Counted from the stretch's first letter, positions 1 through 8,373 are shown. The stretch is 64,000 bases of DNA from Gp6-AA40 sp035649635 (GCA_035649635.1 DASRJE010000221.1:1-64000), one strand, 5' to 3'. Notes: a model not told the origin generated them from the sequence alone. Numbers and translations: made by a program.

Positions 1-96
1 TTTTCGGCGATCGTGGCGGGCATCGTGAGCAGCCCGCCGTTCCGCCAGAAGGCGCCGCAGGCGGGCGCGGCTCTTTTAGCGACCGCCTCGCACTGA
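1..96 (+). CDS. C-terminal end of a DUF1592/DUF1585-type cytochrome (partial)
   Basis: Frame 1 is open from the window edge to TGA at 94-96 and encodes 31 residues. The segment FSAIVAGIVSSPPFR matches the last residues of the two complete DUF1592-family proteins in this window (FSSIVRGIVTSVPFQMR and FSGIIMGIVTSPPFQMR), so this is the end of the DUF1585 tail of a third paralog. Ten bases separate it from the DUF1552 gene downstream, the same gene order seen in the other two cassettes. The heme motifs and main domains lie outside the window. Confidence 0.8.
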   Translation, partial: FSAIVAGIVSSPPFRQKAPQAGAALLATASH

Positions 97-106
97 GGGA
101 GACAGG

Positions 107-1438
107 ATGTTCATCACTCGGAAGCATCTGCCGCGGCGAACGTTCCTGAAAGGGATCGGCGTCACCATGGCGCTGCCGCTGCTCGACTCGATGGTGCCCG
201 CGCGCACGCTGCTGGCGCAGACGGCGGCGAAGCCCGTGTCGCGTCTCGGCTTCGTCTACGTGCCGCACGGCGCCATCATGGACAAGTGGACGCCGGCCGC
301 CGAAGGCGCCGGCTTCGAGTTCACGCCCATCCTCAAGCCGCTCGAGGCGCACCGGAACTACGTGAACGTGGTCAGCGGTCTGGGCCAGAAGGCCGCGGAC
401 ACGACCGCCGTGCACTCGCTGAGCCCGACAACATGGCTGAGCGGGGTGCGGCCGAAGGCAACCCAGGGCGTCGATGCTTATGCCGGGGTCACCGCCGATC
501 AGGTCGCCGCACAGCAGATCGGCCAGGACACGGTCCTCCCGTCGATGGAGCTGGCTACCGAAGATCACTCGGGGCTCATCGGCTCGTGCGATCGCGACTA
601 CGGCTGCATCTACATGAACACGCTGTCCTGGCGGACGCCGACGACACCAATGCCGATGGAGATCAACCCGCGGAAGGTGTTCGAGCGGATGTTCGGCCAG
701 GGCGGGAGCGCGACGGAACGACTTGCGCGCATCAAGGAAGACAAGAGCATCCTCGACGCGATCACCAAGGACGCCGCCAGCCTCCAGCTGCAACTCGGTC
801 CATCCGACCGCGAGATGATGACGCAGTATCTCGAGAACGTCCGCGAGATCGAGCGGCGCATCCAGCGTGCCGAGCAGAGCCAGGGCGACGAGGATCTCGC
901 ATTGCCGGCGCGACCGGCCGGTGTGCCCTTCGATTACGAGGAACACATCAAGCTGATGTACGACCTCATGGCGCTGGCTTACCAGGCTGATGTGACACGC
1001 GTGCTGACGTTCATGATCTCGCGCGAGGTCAGTAACAGAACGTATCCGCAGGTCGGCGTCACCGACGGACATCACGCCATCTCTCATCATCAGAACCGCG
1101 CAGAGAAGATGGAGAAGAACGTCAGGATCCAGACCTACAACATCTCGCAGTTCGGGTATTTCCTGAACAAGCTGAAGAACATGCCGGACGGCGATGGGTC
1201 ACTGCTCGATCACGCGGTGCTGCTCTATGGAAGCAACATGAGCAACAGCAACGCGCACGATCACTTCCCGCTGCCGAACCTCGTCATCGGTGGAGCAGCA
1301 GGGCGCATGAAGGGTGGACGTCATCTCAGGTACCCCGATCACACACCGATGACGAACCTGCTGGTCACGATGCTCGACAAGGTGGGCGTGAAGCAGGAAT
1401 CACTCGGTGACAGCTCCGGGTTGCTAACGAATCTGTAA
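107..1438 (+). CDS. DUF1552 family Tat-exported protein, copy 1
   Basis: The 443-residue protein begins with a twin-arginine signal (RRTFLKG at about residues 10-16, followed by a short hydrophobic stretch). The body has the DUF1552 signatures GFVYVPHGAIMDKWTPA, EGAGFEFTPILKPLE, TEDHSGLIGSCD, MEINPRKVFERMFG and a REIERRIQRAE helix. It is similar in length and motifs to three paralogs further along the window (438-441 residues). The family has no established biochemical role. Its export route and constant pairing with DUF1592 c-type cytochromes suggest a folded periplasmic partner of a redox protein. It follows the DUF1592 end by 10 bases and precedes an ankyrin gene, so the three probably form an operon. 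The ATG at 107 places the signal peptide correctly. Confidence 0.9.
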   Translation: MFITRKHLPRRTFLKGIGVTMALPLLDSMVPARTLLAQTAAKPVSRLGFVYVPHGAIMDKWTPAAEGAGFEFTPILKPLEAHRNYVNVVSGLGQKAADTTAVHSLSPTTWLSGVRPKATQGVDAYAGVTADQVAAQQIGQDTVLPSMELATEDHSGLIGSCDRDYGCIYMNTLSWRTPTTPMPMEINPRKVFERMFGQGGSATERLARIKEDKSILDAITKDAASLQLQLGPSDREMMTQYLENVREIERRIQRAEQSQGDEDLALPARPAGVPFDYEEHIKLMYDLMALAYQADVTRVLTFMISREVSNRTYPQVGVTDGHHAISHHQNRAEKMEKNVRIQTYNISQFGYFLNKLKNMPDGDGSLLDHAVLLYGSNMSNSNAHDHFPLPNLVIGGAAGRMKGGRHLRYPDHTPMTNLLVTMLDKVGVKQESLGDSSGLLTNL

Positions 1439-1439
1439 A

Positions 1440-1489
1440 GACACCGGGTGTGATTTTCCAAGACGCACACGAAAATCACACCCGGTGTC
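1440..1489. repeat. Perfect 19-bp inverted repeat between DUF1552 and ankyrin genes
   Basis: Bases 1440-1458 and 1471-1489 are exact reverse complements, separated by a 12-base loop. The stem starts one base after the DUF1552 stop codon and ends 11 bases before the ankyrin ATG. No T-run follows it, so it is not a classic intrinsic terminator. It could act as an mRNA-stabilising hairpin, an attenuator between the two genes, or a dispersed palindromic element. A GTG at 1450 inside the loop side is in frame with the ankyrin gene, but starting there would translate through the hairpin. Confidence 0.85.
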
Positions 1490-1500
1490 ATAGCAAATCT

Positions 1501-3072
1501 ATGCGTATAGCTCTTGTCACCTCGACCGTCGTGCTACTCGCGGCCTCGTCGTATGCGGCTGAACCCGTCGTCAAGGACACGCGACTGGTGCAGGCTGCGA
1601 AAACAGGCGATACGGCGACGGCGGTGTCGCTCCTGTCCAAGAAGGCTGATCCCAACGCGGCCGAGCCTGACGGCACGACGCCGCTTCACTGGGCCGTTCG
1701 TAACAACGACACCGCATTGGTCGATCGGTTGATCCGCGCCGGCGCCGACGTCAAGGCGACGAACCGGTACGGCATCGCCGCGATCGCGCTCGCCTGCGAA
1801 AGCGGCAGCGCCGCCATCGTCGAGAAGCTTCTTGCCGCCGGCGTGAACGCGAACGCGACCGGTCCATATGGTGAAACGGCGCTCCACACCTGCGCGCACG
1901 CCGGGAAGGTCGATGCGGCCAAGGTTCTGATCGCGCACGGCGCGGCGCTCGACGCCGGCGACAGTTGGCGTGGACAGACGCCGCTGATGTGGGCGGCGGC
2001 GGAGGGTCACCCGGACGTCATGCGGGCGCTGATCGAAGCGGGCGCCGATGTCAACGCACGATCCACGATCATTGCCTGGGAGCGTCAGCGCACGTCGGAG
2101 CCGCGCGACAAGTGGCTTCCACCGGGTGGCTTGACATCGCTGCTCTTCGCCGCGCGCGAGGGATGCGTTGACTGCACGAAGGTGCTGCTCTCTTCCGGCG
2201 CCGATCCGAACATTGTCGATCCCGATCAGTACACGCCGCTGATCATCTCACTCATCAACGGGCACTTCGACGTCGCAGGCGCGCTCATCGACGCCGGAGC
2301 CAACCTCGATATGCAGGACAAGGTTGGCCGCACAGCTCTCTGGGCCGCCGTCGACGCGCACACGATGCCCTCGTCGAACCGGCCTGCTCCGCGCGAGACC
2401 GACGACACACTGAGCAGCATGGACATCATCACCAAGCTGCTCGACCGCGGTGCTCGAGTGGACATCCCGCTGCGCGCACAGATTCCGTACCGAACGAAGC
2501 TCGATCGCGGCGGTGATGGAGTACTCAGCGCCGGCACGACTCCTTTACTCCGTGCCGCCAAGGCTGGCGACGTGCCGGTGATCAAGATGCTGCTGGCGAA
2601 GGGCGCGAACCCGCGTGCCGTCACCTCGCGCGGCAACGTGAACCCGGTCATGATGGCTGCGAACGTGTCCGCCCGTGAGGAGGACATGACCGGCCGCAAC
2701 AAGACACAGAAGGAAGCGATCGAGTCCATCCGCCTGCTGCTGGCCGCCGGGACTGACATCAATGGCGTCGACACGCAGGGACGAACCGCTGCGCATGGCG
2801 CCGCGCTGTGGGGCTGGACCGACGTCGTGCGATTCCTCCACGACAACGGGCTCAAGCTCGATATCAAGGACAAGCGGGGCTACACGGCGCTCGATACCGC
2901 GCTCGGACTGGCCGGGGGTTTCGGCTTCGGCGGCAGCGCCGGCGTCGCGCACGAGGAAACGGCCAAGGTGATCCGTGAACTTGGCGGCGTTCCAGGTACG
3001 CCGATTCCGGGCCCACCTGGGCGACGCAGCGACCGCAACCAGGACGATCCTCAGGACGGCGACCGGAACTGA
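1501..3072 (+). CDS. Secreted ankyrin-repeat protein, cassette 1
   Basis: Start chosen at ATG 1501, giving a 523-residue protein with a clear Sec signal peptide (MRIALVTSTVVLLAASSYAA) before EPVVKDTRLVQAAKTGD. About nine to ten ankyrin repeats follow, with the usual G-TPLHWA / A-GADVN / G-TAL pattern. The C-terminus is a proline- and charge-rich tail. The longer frame from GTG 1450 would put 17 odd residues before the signal peptide. Ankyrin repeats are protein-binding scaffolds. A secreted one next to DUF1592/DUF1552 genes suggests a periplasmic partner or chaperone role, comparable in principle to the periplasmic AnkB of Pseudomonas aeruginosa, which supports catalase KatB. That role is inference. 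Confidence 0.85.
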   Translation: MRIALVTSTVVLLAASSYAAEPVVKDTRLVQAAKTGDTATAVSLLSKKADPNAAEPDGTTPLHWAVRNNDTALVDRLIRAGADVKATNRYGIAAIALACESGSAAIVEKLLAAGVNANATGPYGETALHTCAHAGKVDAAKVLIAHGAALDAGDSWRGQTPLMWAAAEGHPDVMRALIEAGADVNARSTIIAWERQRTSEPRDKWLPPGGLTSLLFAAREGCVDCTKVLLSSGADPNIVDPDQYTPLIISLINGHFDVAGALIDAGANLDMQDKVGRTALWAAVDAHTMPSSNRPAPRETDDTLSSMDIITKLLDRGARVDIPLRAQIPYRTKLDRGGDGVLSAGTTPLLRAAKAGDVPVIKMLLAKGANPRAVTSRGNVNPVMMAANVSAREEDMTGRNKTQKEAIESIRLLLAAGTDINGVDTQGRTAAHGAALWGWTDVVRFLHDNGLKLDIKDKRGYTALDTALGLAGGFGFGGSAGVAHEETAKVIRELGGVPGTPIPGPPGRRSDRNQDDPQDGDRN

Positions 3073-3074
3073 GC

Positions 3075-3158
3075 CGTTTTTCACAAGACCGTCGTGGCCG
3101 GCTTTAGCCGGCCTTCATAGTCCGCCTGAAGGCGGACGCTACAGTCTTGTGAAAAACG
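3075..3158. repeat. Three-way-junction palindromic element
   Basis: An outer 15-bp perfect inverted repeat (3075-3089 with 3144-3158) encloses two further hairpins: an 8-bp stem at 3096-3103/3106-3113 and a 7-bp stem at 3120-3126/3131-3137. Together they can fold as a cloverleaf. The element sits between the ankyrin stop codon and the convergent STAS gene, so it may end transcription from both sides. It resembles the dispersed palindromes elsewhere in this window. Confidence 0.8.
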
Positions 3159-3164
3159 CACTAT

Positions 3165-3533
3165 CTAGCCGCGGGGACGAAGCTCGAAGCTGCGAAGCGC
3201 CATCGCTTCGTCGTTGAAAATCTCGAATGCCGTGTGCAGCTTTGCCACGCTGAAGAGGCGATGTCCGCGGGCATTGAGTCGCAGCAATCTCATGTCGCCG
3301 CCCTTCTCTCGCACCGTCTTCAACTTGGCGGCCATCATGCCCACACCCGAGCTGTCGATGTAAGTCACGTCGGCGAGATCCACCAGAATCTTCACCCGAT
3401 TGCGCTCGATCAGATCGTGAATGCAACGCCGAAACGCCAGGTCACCATCATCGAGCAGCATCTCGCCTGTGAGAACGAGAATGGTGACGCCGTTGGCCTG
3501 ACGTTCCTCGATCTGGAGCCTGGAATCGGACAT
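3165..3533 (-). CDS. STAS-domain anti-sigma factor antagonist
   Basis: The 122-residue protein is a stand-alone STAS domain of the SpoIIAA/RsbV type. It has the hallmark D-S-S-G-V-G at residues 60-65, in which Ser61 aligns with the serine phosphorylated by anti-sigma kinases. The N-terminal strand (VTILVLTGEM) and the helix after DSSG are intact. Proteins of this family bind and release an anti-sigma kinase. No partner kinase or sigma factor lies next to it, so the partner must be encoded elsewhere. It converges on the ankyrin gene and is divergent from the membrane protein at 3613. Confidence 0.85.
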   Translation of the reverse strand: MSDSRLQIEERQANGVTILVLTGEMLLDDGDLAFRRCIHDLIERNRVKILVDLADVTYIDSSGVGMMAAKLKTVREKGGDMRLLRLNARGHRLFSVAKLHTAFEIFNDEAMALRSFELRPRG

Positions 3534-3612
3534 CGAGGCCGATTATACCGGCCGGAGTCTCTTCATCTTCCATTCACAATTGGTCGGCAGACTGCGTTCA
3601 TGGAGGTTTCAC

Positions 3613-3990
3613 ATGAACGGTTCACGAACGCGGTCTGCCTGGTTCTTCGTGCTCGCCGGTGTACTGCTGAGCGCGATCGCCGGGGGCATCGCGTATAACG
3701 TCGGCGTGTCGCATGGATTGGCGCAGACCGCTGTTGCGCAGGGCGTCCCCGCTCCGCCCTATGGATATCCCTACTGGCGGCCGTGGGGATTCGGGTTTGG
3801 GTTTCCAATCTTGTTCTTCGTCCTGCTCTGGTTCGTGCTGGTGCGCGGGCTGTGGTGGGGTGGCCCGTGGCGCCGCAGCTATTACGCCGGGCCAGGCTGG
3901 ATTCCACCATCGTTCGACGAATGGCATCGTCGCGCGCACGATCGGATGAAGGAGGGTCCCCCTGCAGACGATCCTGATCGTCGAGGATGA
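3613..3990 (+). CDS. Small membrane protein ahead of a two-component system
   Basis: ATG at 3613 is preceded by GGAGG at 3602-3606. The 125-residue product has a first hydrophobic segment at about residues 10-27 and a second at about 58-78 (FPILFFVLLWFVLVRG). Between them is a Gly/Pro/Tyr-rich linker, and the tail is charged, ending in a Pro/Asp-rich stretch. No known domain is recognised. Its 3' end overlaps the response regulator by 29 bases, so the two are translationally linked. It may be an accessory or sensed membrane component of the two-component system. A TTG start at 3580 is possible but has a poorer context. Confidence 0.75.
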   Translation: MNGSRTRSAWFFVLAGVLLSAIAGGIAYNVGVSHGLAQTAVAQGVPAPPYGYPYWRPWGFGFGFPILFFVLLWFVLVRGLWWGGPWRRSYYAGPGWIPPSFDEWHRRAHDRMKEGPPADDPDRRG

Positions 3991-4642
3991 CGCGCAAATC
4001 GCGCAAATCGCCGCCGACTACCTGCGCCACGCCGGGTTCGCCGCTCTCGTCTCCGGGAGCGGCGAGGACGCGCTGGCCGTTGCGACGGCGAAGCAGCCCG
4101 ACCTCGTGGTACTCGATCTGCGGCTTCCTCGCATGGACGGGTTCGAGGTTGCCGCACGTCTTCGCCGCGAATTCACGGTGCCGATCATCATGCTCACGGC
4201 GCGGGTCGAAGAGGCGGATCGCATTCGCGGGCTGGAGATCGGCGCCGACGATTACATCACCAAGCCCTTCAGCCCGCGGGAACTGGTGGCCCGTGTGCGT
4301 GCCGTCCTGCGGCGCACGAATACGGCTCACCCTGCCGGCGATGTCCTTCGGATTGGCGACCTGGCTCTCGATCTGCCGCGCATGAACATGACCGTTCGAG
4401 GCAAACCAGTCGATCTCACAGCGACGGAATTCCAGTTGCTACGCACCCTGGCGAGTCATCCCGGCCGCATCTTAACGCGCACTCAGCTCCTCGATGCCAT
4501 CCGCGGTGAGGCTGGTGAACCGTTCGACCGCGCGATTGACGCGCATATCAAGAACATCCGCCGCAAGGTGGAACCGGATCCGCGGCATCCGCGGTACGTG
4601 CTTACCGTGTATGGAGTGGGATACAAGTGTGCGGAGCCATGA
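3962..4642 (+). CDS. OmpR-family response regulator with a probable CTG start
   Basis: The receiver domain is complete only if translation starts at CTG 3962. An in-frame TGA at 3947 closes the frame upstream, and no ATG, GTG or TTG occurs between it and the receiver's first strand. GGAGG at 3951-3955 lies six bases before this CTG. The resulting 226-residue protein has the acidic pocket (EDD, residues 8-10), phospho-acceptor Asp52 in VVLDLRLPRMDG, and conserved Lys101 in YITKPF. A winged-helix DNA-binding domain follows (TEFQLLRTLASHPGRILTR, then the VYGVGY end). A GTG at 4106 would delete the acidic pocket. The stop overlaps the kinase start (ATGA at 4639-4642). Confidence 0.9.
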   Translation: MQTILIVEDDAQIAQIAADYLRHAGFAALVSGSGEDALAVATAKQPDLVVLDLRLPRMDGFEVAARLRREFTVPIIMLTARVEEADRIRGLEIGADDYITKPFSPRELVARVRAVLRRTNTAHPAGDVLRIGDLALDLPRMNMTVRGKPVDLTATEFQLLRTLASHPGRILTRTQLLDAIRGEAGEPFDRAIDAHIKNIRRKVEPDPRHPRYVLTVYGVGYKCAEP

Positions 4643-5748
4643 ATCGCCGATGGCACACCTTGCCCACCGACGCGCAAAACGCGAAGGTAGAGCCTCCGCA
4701 CTGGTGGCCAGCTGGGGAGCGATGGCCACCGCACGGACATCGCGGACCGCGACGTCCCTTCTTTCTGATCCGGGTCGCCGCGTTCTTCGCCGTCATGCTC
4801 GCGCTGAGCGCGTATGGCGCCATCACGCTGCTCAGACAGGCATTCGGCGAAGGCACGCTTCAGATCGCGGGGCTGGTCTGGCCGATCGTGTTGTTGTTCC
4901 TCTTCCTGGTGCTGTTCACGGTGACGATGCGACGTGTCGGACGGCCGCTCGGCGACGTCGTGGCTGCTGCGGAGCATGTGTCGGGAGGCGACTTCAGCGT
5001 GCGAGTCACCGAACATGGTCCACGATGGCTTCGCTCCGTGGCGCGTGCTTTCAACGGCATGACGATTCGTCTCGAGGCGCAGCGCCGGCAGCGACGCGAA
5101 CTGATGGCGGATATCGCGCACGAGCTGCGCACGCCATTGACCGTAATGCAGGGCCGTCTGGAAGCAATGACCGATGGCGTCTACACGCCCGACGATCGAC
5201 AGATCGCACAACTCCTCGACGAGACCCGTCTGCTGGCTCGCCTGGTGGACGATCTTCGGACCCTCGCACACACGGAGAGCGGCACGCTTTCCCTGCAGAG
5301 AGAAGATACTGACCTCCGGTCCCTGCTCGAAGAGGTCGATGCGGCATTCCGGGCCGAGGCAGACGTCAAGCGGATTACGGTCCACTCAGACATTGCGGCG
5401 AATCTTCCATCGTTGCCGGTCGATCCCATACGGTGGCGCGAAGTCGTGGTCAATCTGCTCTCGAACGCGATCCGTCACTCGCCGGTAGGAAGCGCAGTAT
5501 GGATTACGGCTCACGCGCTTCCGGATGCCATCATGATGGTGGTCAAAGACAATGGACCCGGAATCGCTGCAGAGGATCTGCCCCACGTCTTCGATCGCTT
5601 CTACAAGGGCCGAGCCACGGGCGGATCGGGACTGGGATTGACCATCGCGCGCAACCTCGTCATCGCGCATGGCGGGACGCTGACCGCCGAGAGCCGGACG
5701 GGAGAGGGGACAACGATGCGGGTCCGGCTGCCATTAACGGAGCCCTGA
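4639..5748 (+). CDS. Membrane sensor histidine kinase (BaeS-like architecture)
   Basis: The 369-residue kinase starts at ATG 4639, overlapping the regulator stop by four bases. It has two membrane segments at about residues 41-65 and 77-97 with a very short periplasmic loop, then HAMP (RPLGDVVAAAEHVSGGDF). HisKA carries phospho-acceptor His161 in DIAHELRTPLTVMQG. The HATPase domain has the N box (NLLSNAIRHSP), the G1 box (DNGPGIAAEDL) and the G2 box (GGSGLGLTIA). Such a short loop suggests that the signal is sensed in the membrane or through the small membrane protein encoded first in the operon. Confidence 0.92.
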   Translation: MNRRWHTLPTDAQNAKVEPPHWWPAGERWPPHGHRGPRRPFFLIRVAAFFAVMLALSAYGAITLLRQAFGEGTLQIAGLVWPIVLLFLFLVLFTVTMRRVGRPLGDVVAAAEHVSGGDFSVRVTEHGPRWLRSVARAFNGMTIRLEAQRRQRRELMADIAHELRTPLTVMQGRLEAMTDGVYTPDDRQIAQLLDETRLLARLVDDLRTLAHTESGTLSLQREDTDLRSLLEEVDAAFRAEADVKRITVHSDIAANLPSLPVDPIRWREVVVNLLSNAIRHSPVGSAVWITAHALPDAIMMVVKDNGPGIAAEDLPHVFDRFYKGRATGGSGLGLTIARNLVIAHGGTLTAESRTGEGTTMRVRLPLTEP

Positions 5749-5784
5749 ACCTGCGCGCCCCAGTGAGTATGATGGTGGGCCGTA

Positions 5785-7575
5785 ATGAACGAGGCATCCG
5801 TCATGGCTACGAAGTCACAATTGACTGCTGACACAGTTCCGGCGCGCCCAGCCGAATCGACGACTGCCGAGTCGGCCGAAGCCTACGTTCGCGCGCTGAT
5901 GGCGCATGGGGTCGAGTGCCTGTTCATGAACCCGGGCACAGACACGATTCCAATCCAGGAAGCGCTGTCGAAACTCGAACAGTTGGGAGAGCCGGTTCCG
6001 CGAACGGTGCTCTGCCTCTTCGAGCTCGTGGCTCTCGCCGCGGCGCACGGGTACTACCAGGCGACCGGCCGGCCGCAGGCCGTACTGGTTCATGTCGACG
6101 TCGGGACACAGAACCTCGGCGGCATGTTGCACAACGCCCAGCGGGGACGCGCGGCGGTGCTGATTGCCGCTGGCCGCACGCCGTACACCACCGACTCACG
6201 CCTGCGCGGCACGCGCGACACCTACATCCATTGGCTCCAGGAGCAATTCGACCAGCACGGTATCGTGCGCAACTTCGTCAAGTGGGAGTACGAGCTTCGG
6301 CGACCGGAACAGATGGGCGAGGTCATCACTCGCGCGCTGCAGATCGCGGCCAGCGATCCCCCCGGCCCCGTCTACCTGACGCTGCCACGCGAAGTCCTGA
6401 TGACGGAAGTCGGTAACGTCAGGCTACCGAGCCCCGCGCAAGCGCCGCCAGCGCGGCTGGGCGCAGGAGATCCCGATGTGTTGCGCGACATCGCGCAGCG
6501 CCTGGTTCGGAGCGAGCGGCCGGTCGTGCTGACGTCGACGACGGGACGCACGCGGCAGGGATTCGAGGCTCTCGTTCGACTCGCCGAGCTGCTTGCGCTT
6601 CCCATCGTCGAGCGCCGGGAGCGGACCAATTTTCCTACGAGCCATCCGTTGCATCAGGGCTTCCAGCCGGGGCCGTTCGTCGAAACCGCGGACGTGATTC
6701 TCGTGCTCGACAGCGATGTGCCCTACATCCCGACGCAGGTGATGCCACGCGAGGACGCCACGATCGTCCAGATCGATCTCGATCCGGTGAAGGAACGTAT
6801 TCCGCTCTGGAGCTTTCCACTCACGCTTGCCGTTCGCGCCGACTCTGCTCGCGCGCTCGAGCTCGTGGCCAGCTACGCCGCGGACCTCATGACAGACGAC
6901 GTCAGGCAACGGGTGGAGCAGCGTCGCGCGGAGTTGAGCGCGCGCCACAACGAGCGACGCTCGGCGCGGAAAGCGGCCGCGGTCGCGGCGCGAGAGGGCA
7001 AGTCCATCACGACCGAATGGCTTGGCTACTGTGTCGGGCAGTTTCAGCGCGACGCGCCGGATTGCGTCTTCGTCGACGAATCGCTGACCAGTCACGTCGC
7101 GGTCTGGAACCACCTGGACACCGACGAACCAGAAACCATGTTCGGCAGCGGCGGCTCGTCACTCGGCTGGGGACTTGGCGCGGCCCTCGGGATCAAGCTG
7201 GCGCGTCCCGAGCGACCGGTGGTGCTGGTCGTCGGTGATGGGTCCTTCGTCTTCGGTGAGCCGCTTGCGGCACTGTGGGCGAGTCAGATGAATCAGGCGC
7301 CCTTGTTGGTGATCGTGTTCAACAACGGCTGCTACAACGCGAACAAGGCGCCGCTGATCAGCGCCTACCCGCAAGGCTATTCGGTGCAGGGCCGCCATTT
7401 CGTCGGCACGGACCTGGCGCCCGCGCCTCGCTACGATCTGCTCGCCACGGTCGTGGGCGCGGTGGGAGAACGCGTCGAGGCTCCCGACCAGGTGCTGCCA
7501 GCGCTGCATCGCGCTCTCGATCAGGTGAGATCGGGTCGGTCGGTCGTCCTCGACGTCATCCTTACGCGCGCCTGA
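5785..7575 (+). CDS. Thiamine-diphosphate-dependent enzyme, acetolactate synthase-like
   Basis: The 596-residue protein has the three-domain fold of ThDP enzymes such as acetolactate synthase and benzoylformate decarboxylase. The catalytic glutamate is Glu80 (LCLFELVALAAA). The cofactor motif runs from GDG at 484-486 to NN at 513-514, and the central domain (about 200-350) is of the TPP_enzyme_M type. There is no regulatory subunit gene nearby, and isoleucine/valine genes are absent, so a catabolic decarboxylase or carboligase is as likely as an anabolic AHAS. ATG 5785 is used; ATG 5803 is an alternative. The substrate cannot be told from sequence. Confidence 0.85.
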   Translation: MNEASVMATKSQLTADTVPARPAESTTAESAEAYVRALMAHGVECLFMNPGTDTIPIQEALSKLEQLGEPVPRTVLCLFELVALAAAHGYYQATGRPQAVLVHVDVGTQNLGGMLHNAQRGRAAVLIAAGRTPYTTDSRLRGTRDTYIHWLQEQFDQHGIVRNFVKWEYELRRPEQMGEVITRALQIAASDPPGPVYLTLPREVLMTEVGNVRLPSPAQAPPARLGAGDPDVLRDIAQRLVRSERPVVLTSTTGRTRQGFEALVRLAELLALPIVERRERTNFPTSHPLHQGFQPGPFVETADVILVLDSDVPYIPTQVMPREDATIVQIDLDPVKERIPLWSFPLTLAVRADSARALELVASYAADLMTDDVRQRVEQRRAELSARHNERRSARKAAAVAAREGKSITTEWLGYCVGQFQRDAPDCVFVDESLTSHVAVWNHLDTDEPETMFGSGGSSLGWGLGAALGIKLARPERPVVLVVGDGSFVFGEPLAALWASQMNQAPLLVIVFNNGCYNANKAPLISAYPQGYSVQGRHFVGTDLAPAPRYDLLATVVGAVGERVEAPDQVLPALHRALDQVRSGRSVVLDVILTRA

Positions 7576-7594
7576 TCGCTTTCGCGTCAATTCG

Positions 7595-8041
7595 CTACTG
7601 GCCTGGTTCGATGACGAGGACGCCCGCTGGTGCCGGATCGAAGTGTCGTCGATTGAACGTCAACAGGGCATCGACCGCCGCTTCGCGGGCACATTCTCCA
7701 ATGACGTAATCGTAGGTGCGGCCGCCGGTGATTTCTGCTCGCGCCGCTCGCCCGAGAAGCTCGATGAGGCGATCTGCGCTCAATGCGATCACCGTGGCGG
7801 CGCTCACGAAGTTGCCTTCGACAAGCGCCCACGCATCTGTAGCGGAGAGTCGGTGTGGCGGGGGAAGTCGAGTCAGGACTGCGTACGCCTCGACCAATGC
7901 GGGCGCTGGAGTGCACAACTGCTCTCCACCATCGAGTCGCCGGTCGATTTCTACGGCAGCTTTGGAGTGATGCTCGTGCCATGAGCACACGGCGGCAACC
8001 ATGCAACTCGTGTCGACAGCAAACCGCTTCACTCGCTTCAC
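7595..8041 (-). CDS. vapC: VapC-type PIN-domain toxin
   Basis: The 148-residue PIN protein has acidic residues Asp10, Glu51 and Asp111 in the expected places (RFAVDTS, LVEAYAVL, TYDYVIG), consistent with a metal-dependent ribonuclease that cleaves RNA in type II toxin-antitoxin systems. It starts at GTG 8041, which shares one base with the stop codon of the AbrB-type antitoxin gene upstream (TAGTG), so the two are co-translated. GTG 8032 is an alternative start. The gene ends 19 bases from the convergent ThDP enzyme gene. It is slightly longer than the usual 130-140 residues. Confidence 0.88.
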   Translation of the reverse strand: MKRVKRFAVDTSCMVAAVCSWHEHHSKAAVEIDRRLDGGEQLCTPAPALVEAYAVLTRLPPPHRLSATDAWALVEGNFVSAATVIALSADRLIELLGRAARAEITGGRTYDYVIGECAREAAVDALLTFNRRHFDPAPAGVLVIEPGQ

Positions 8042-8295
8042 TACCCGCGGCGCTTGGACAGGTCGCGACGAACGCGTTCAACTGCAGATCCGCTCAGGCG
8101 AGTGATTCTTCGATTCGGCTTGGCTACCAAGAGACGGCCCCGTCGTTCGAGCGACACGACAAGCGCTCGCGGCTCGATCTCGATGACACCGTCACGCCAG
8201 CGGACGTCCAACGGCGTGCCTGGCTCGATCGCGGCTTCACGACGGATCTCGGCCGGAATCACGAGTCGGCCAGCCGCGTCGATGGTAGTGGTCAT
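8041..8295 (-). CDS. vapB: AbrB/VapB-type antitoxin
   Basis: The 84-residue protein begins with a SpoVT/AbrB swapped-hairpin DNA-binding domain (TTTIDAAGRLVIPAEIR), which normally binds the operon's own promoter. The C-terminal half is basic and probably wraps around and inhibits the PIN toxin encoded just downstream. The start codon lies within a palindrome, suggesting tight autorepression. The pair sits alone between metabolic genes with no other mobile-element feature. Confidence 0.88.
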   Translation of the reverse strand: MTTTIDAAGRLVIPAEIRREAAIEPGTPLDVRWRDGVIEIEPRALVVSLERRGRLLVAKPNRRITRLSGSAVERVRRDLSKRRG

Positions 8296-8312
8296 GGTAT
8301 GAAATATACCAT
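8294..8312. promoter_or_regulatory. Palindromic operator and -10 box at the vapB start
   Basis: Seven-base arms at 8294-8300 (atggtat) and 8306-8312 (ataccat) flank a five-base centre. On the minus strand TATATT sits seven bases before the vapB ATG, and part of the palindrome lies within the first codons. A transcript starting at the A of the ATG would be leaderless. This is the expected place for VapB autorepression. The role is inferred from position and symmetry. Confidence 0.55.
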
Positions 8313-8373
8313 ATCATTGACCATGCGGCGTCGAGCTTGACGCTGCCCAAAACCCGTAGCATCGTCGCATCAC

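Noticed and set aside
5749..5784. Thiamine-pyrophosphate riboswitch before the ThDP enzyme
   Set aside because: Only 36 bases separate the two genes, too few for this riboswitch, and no THI-box sequence is seen.
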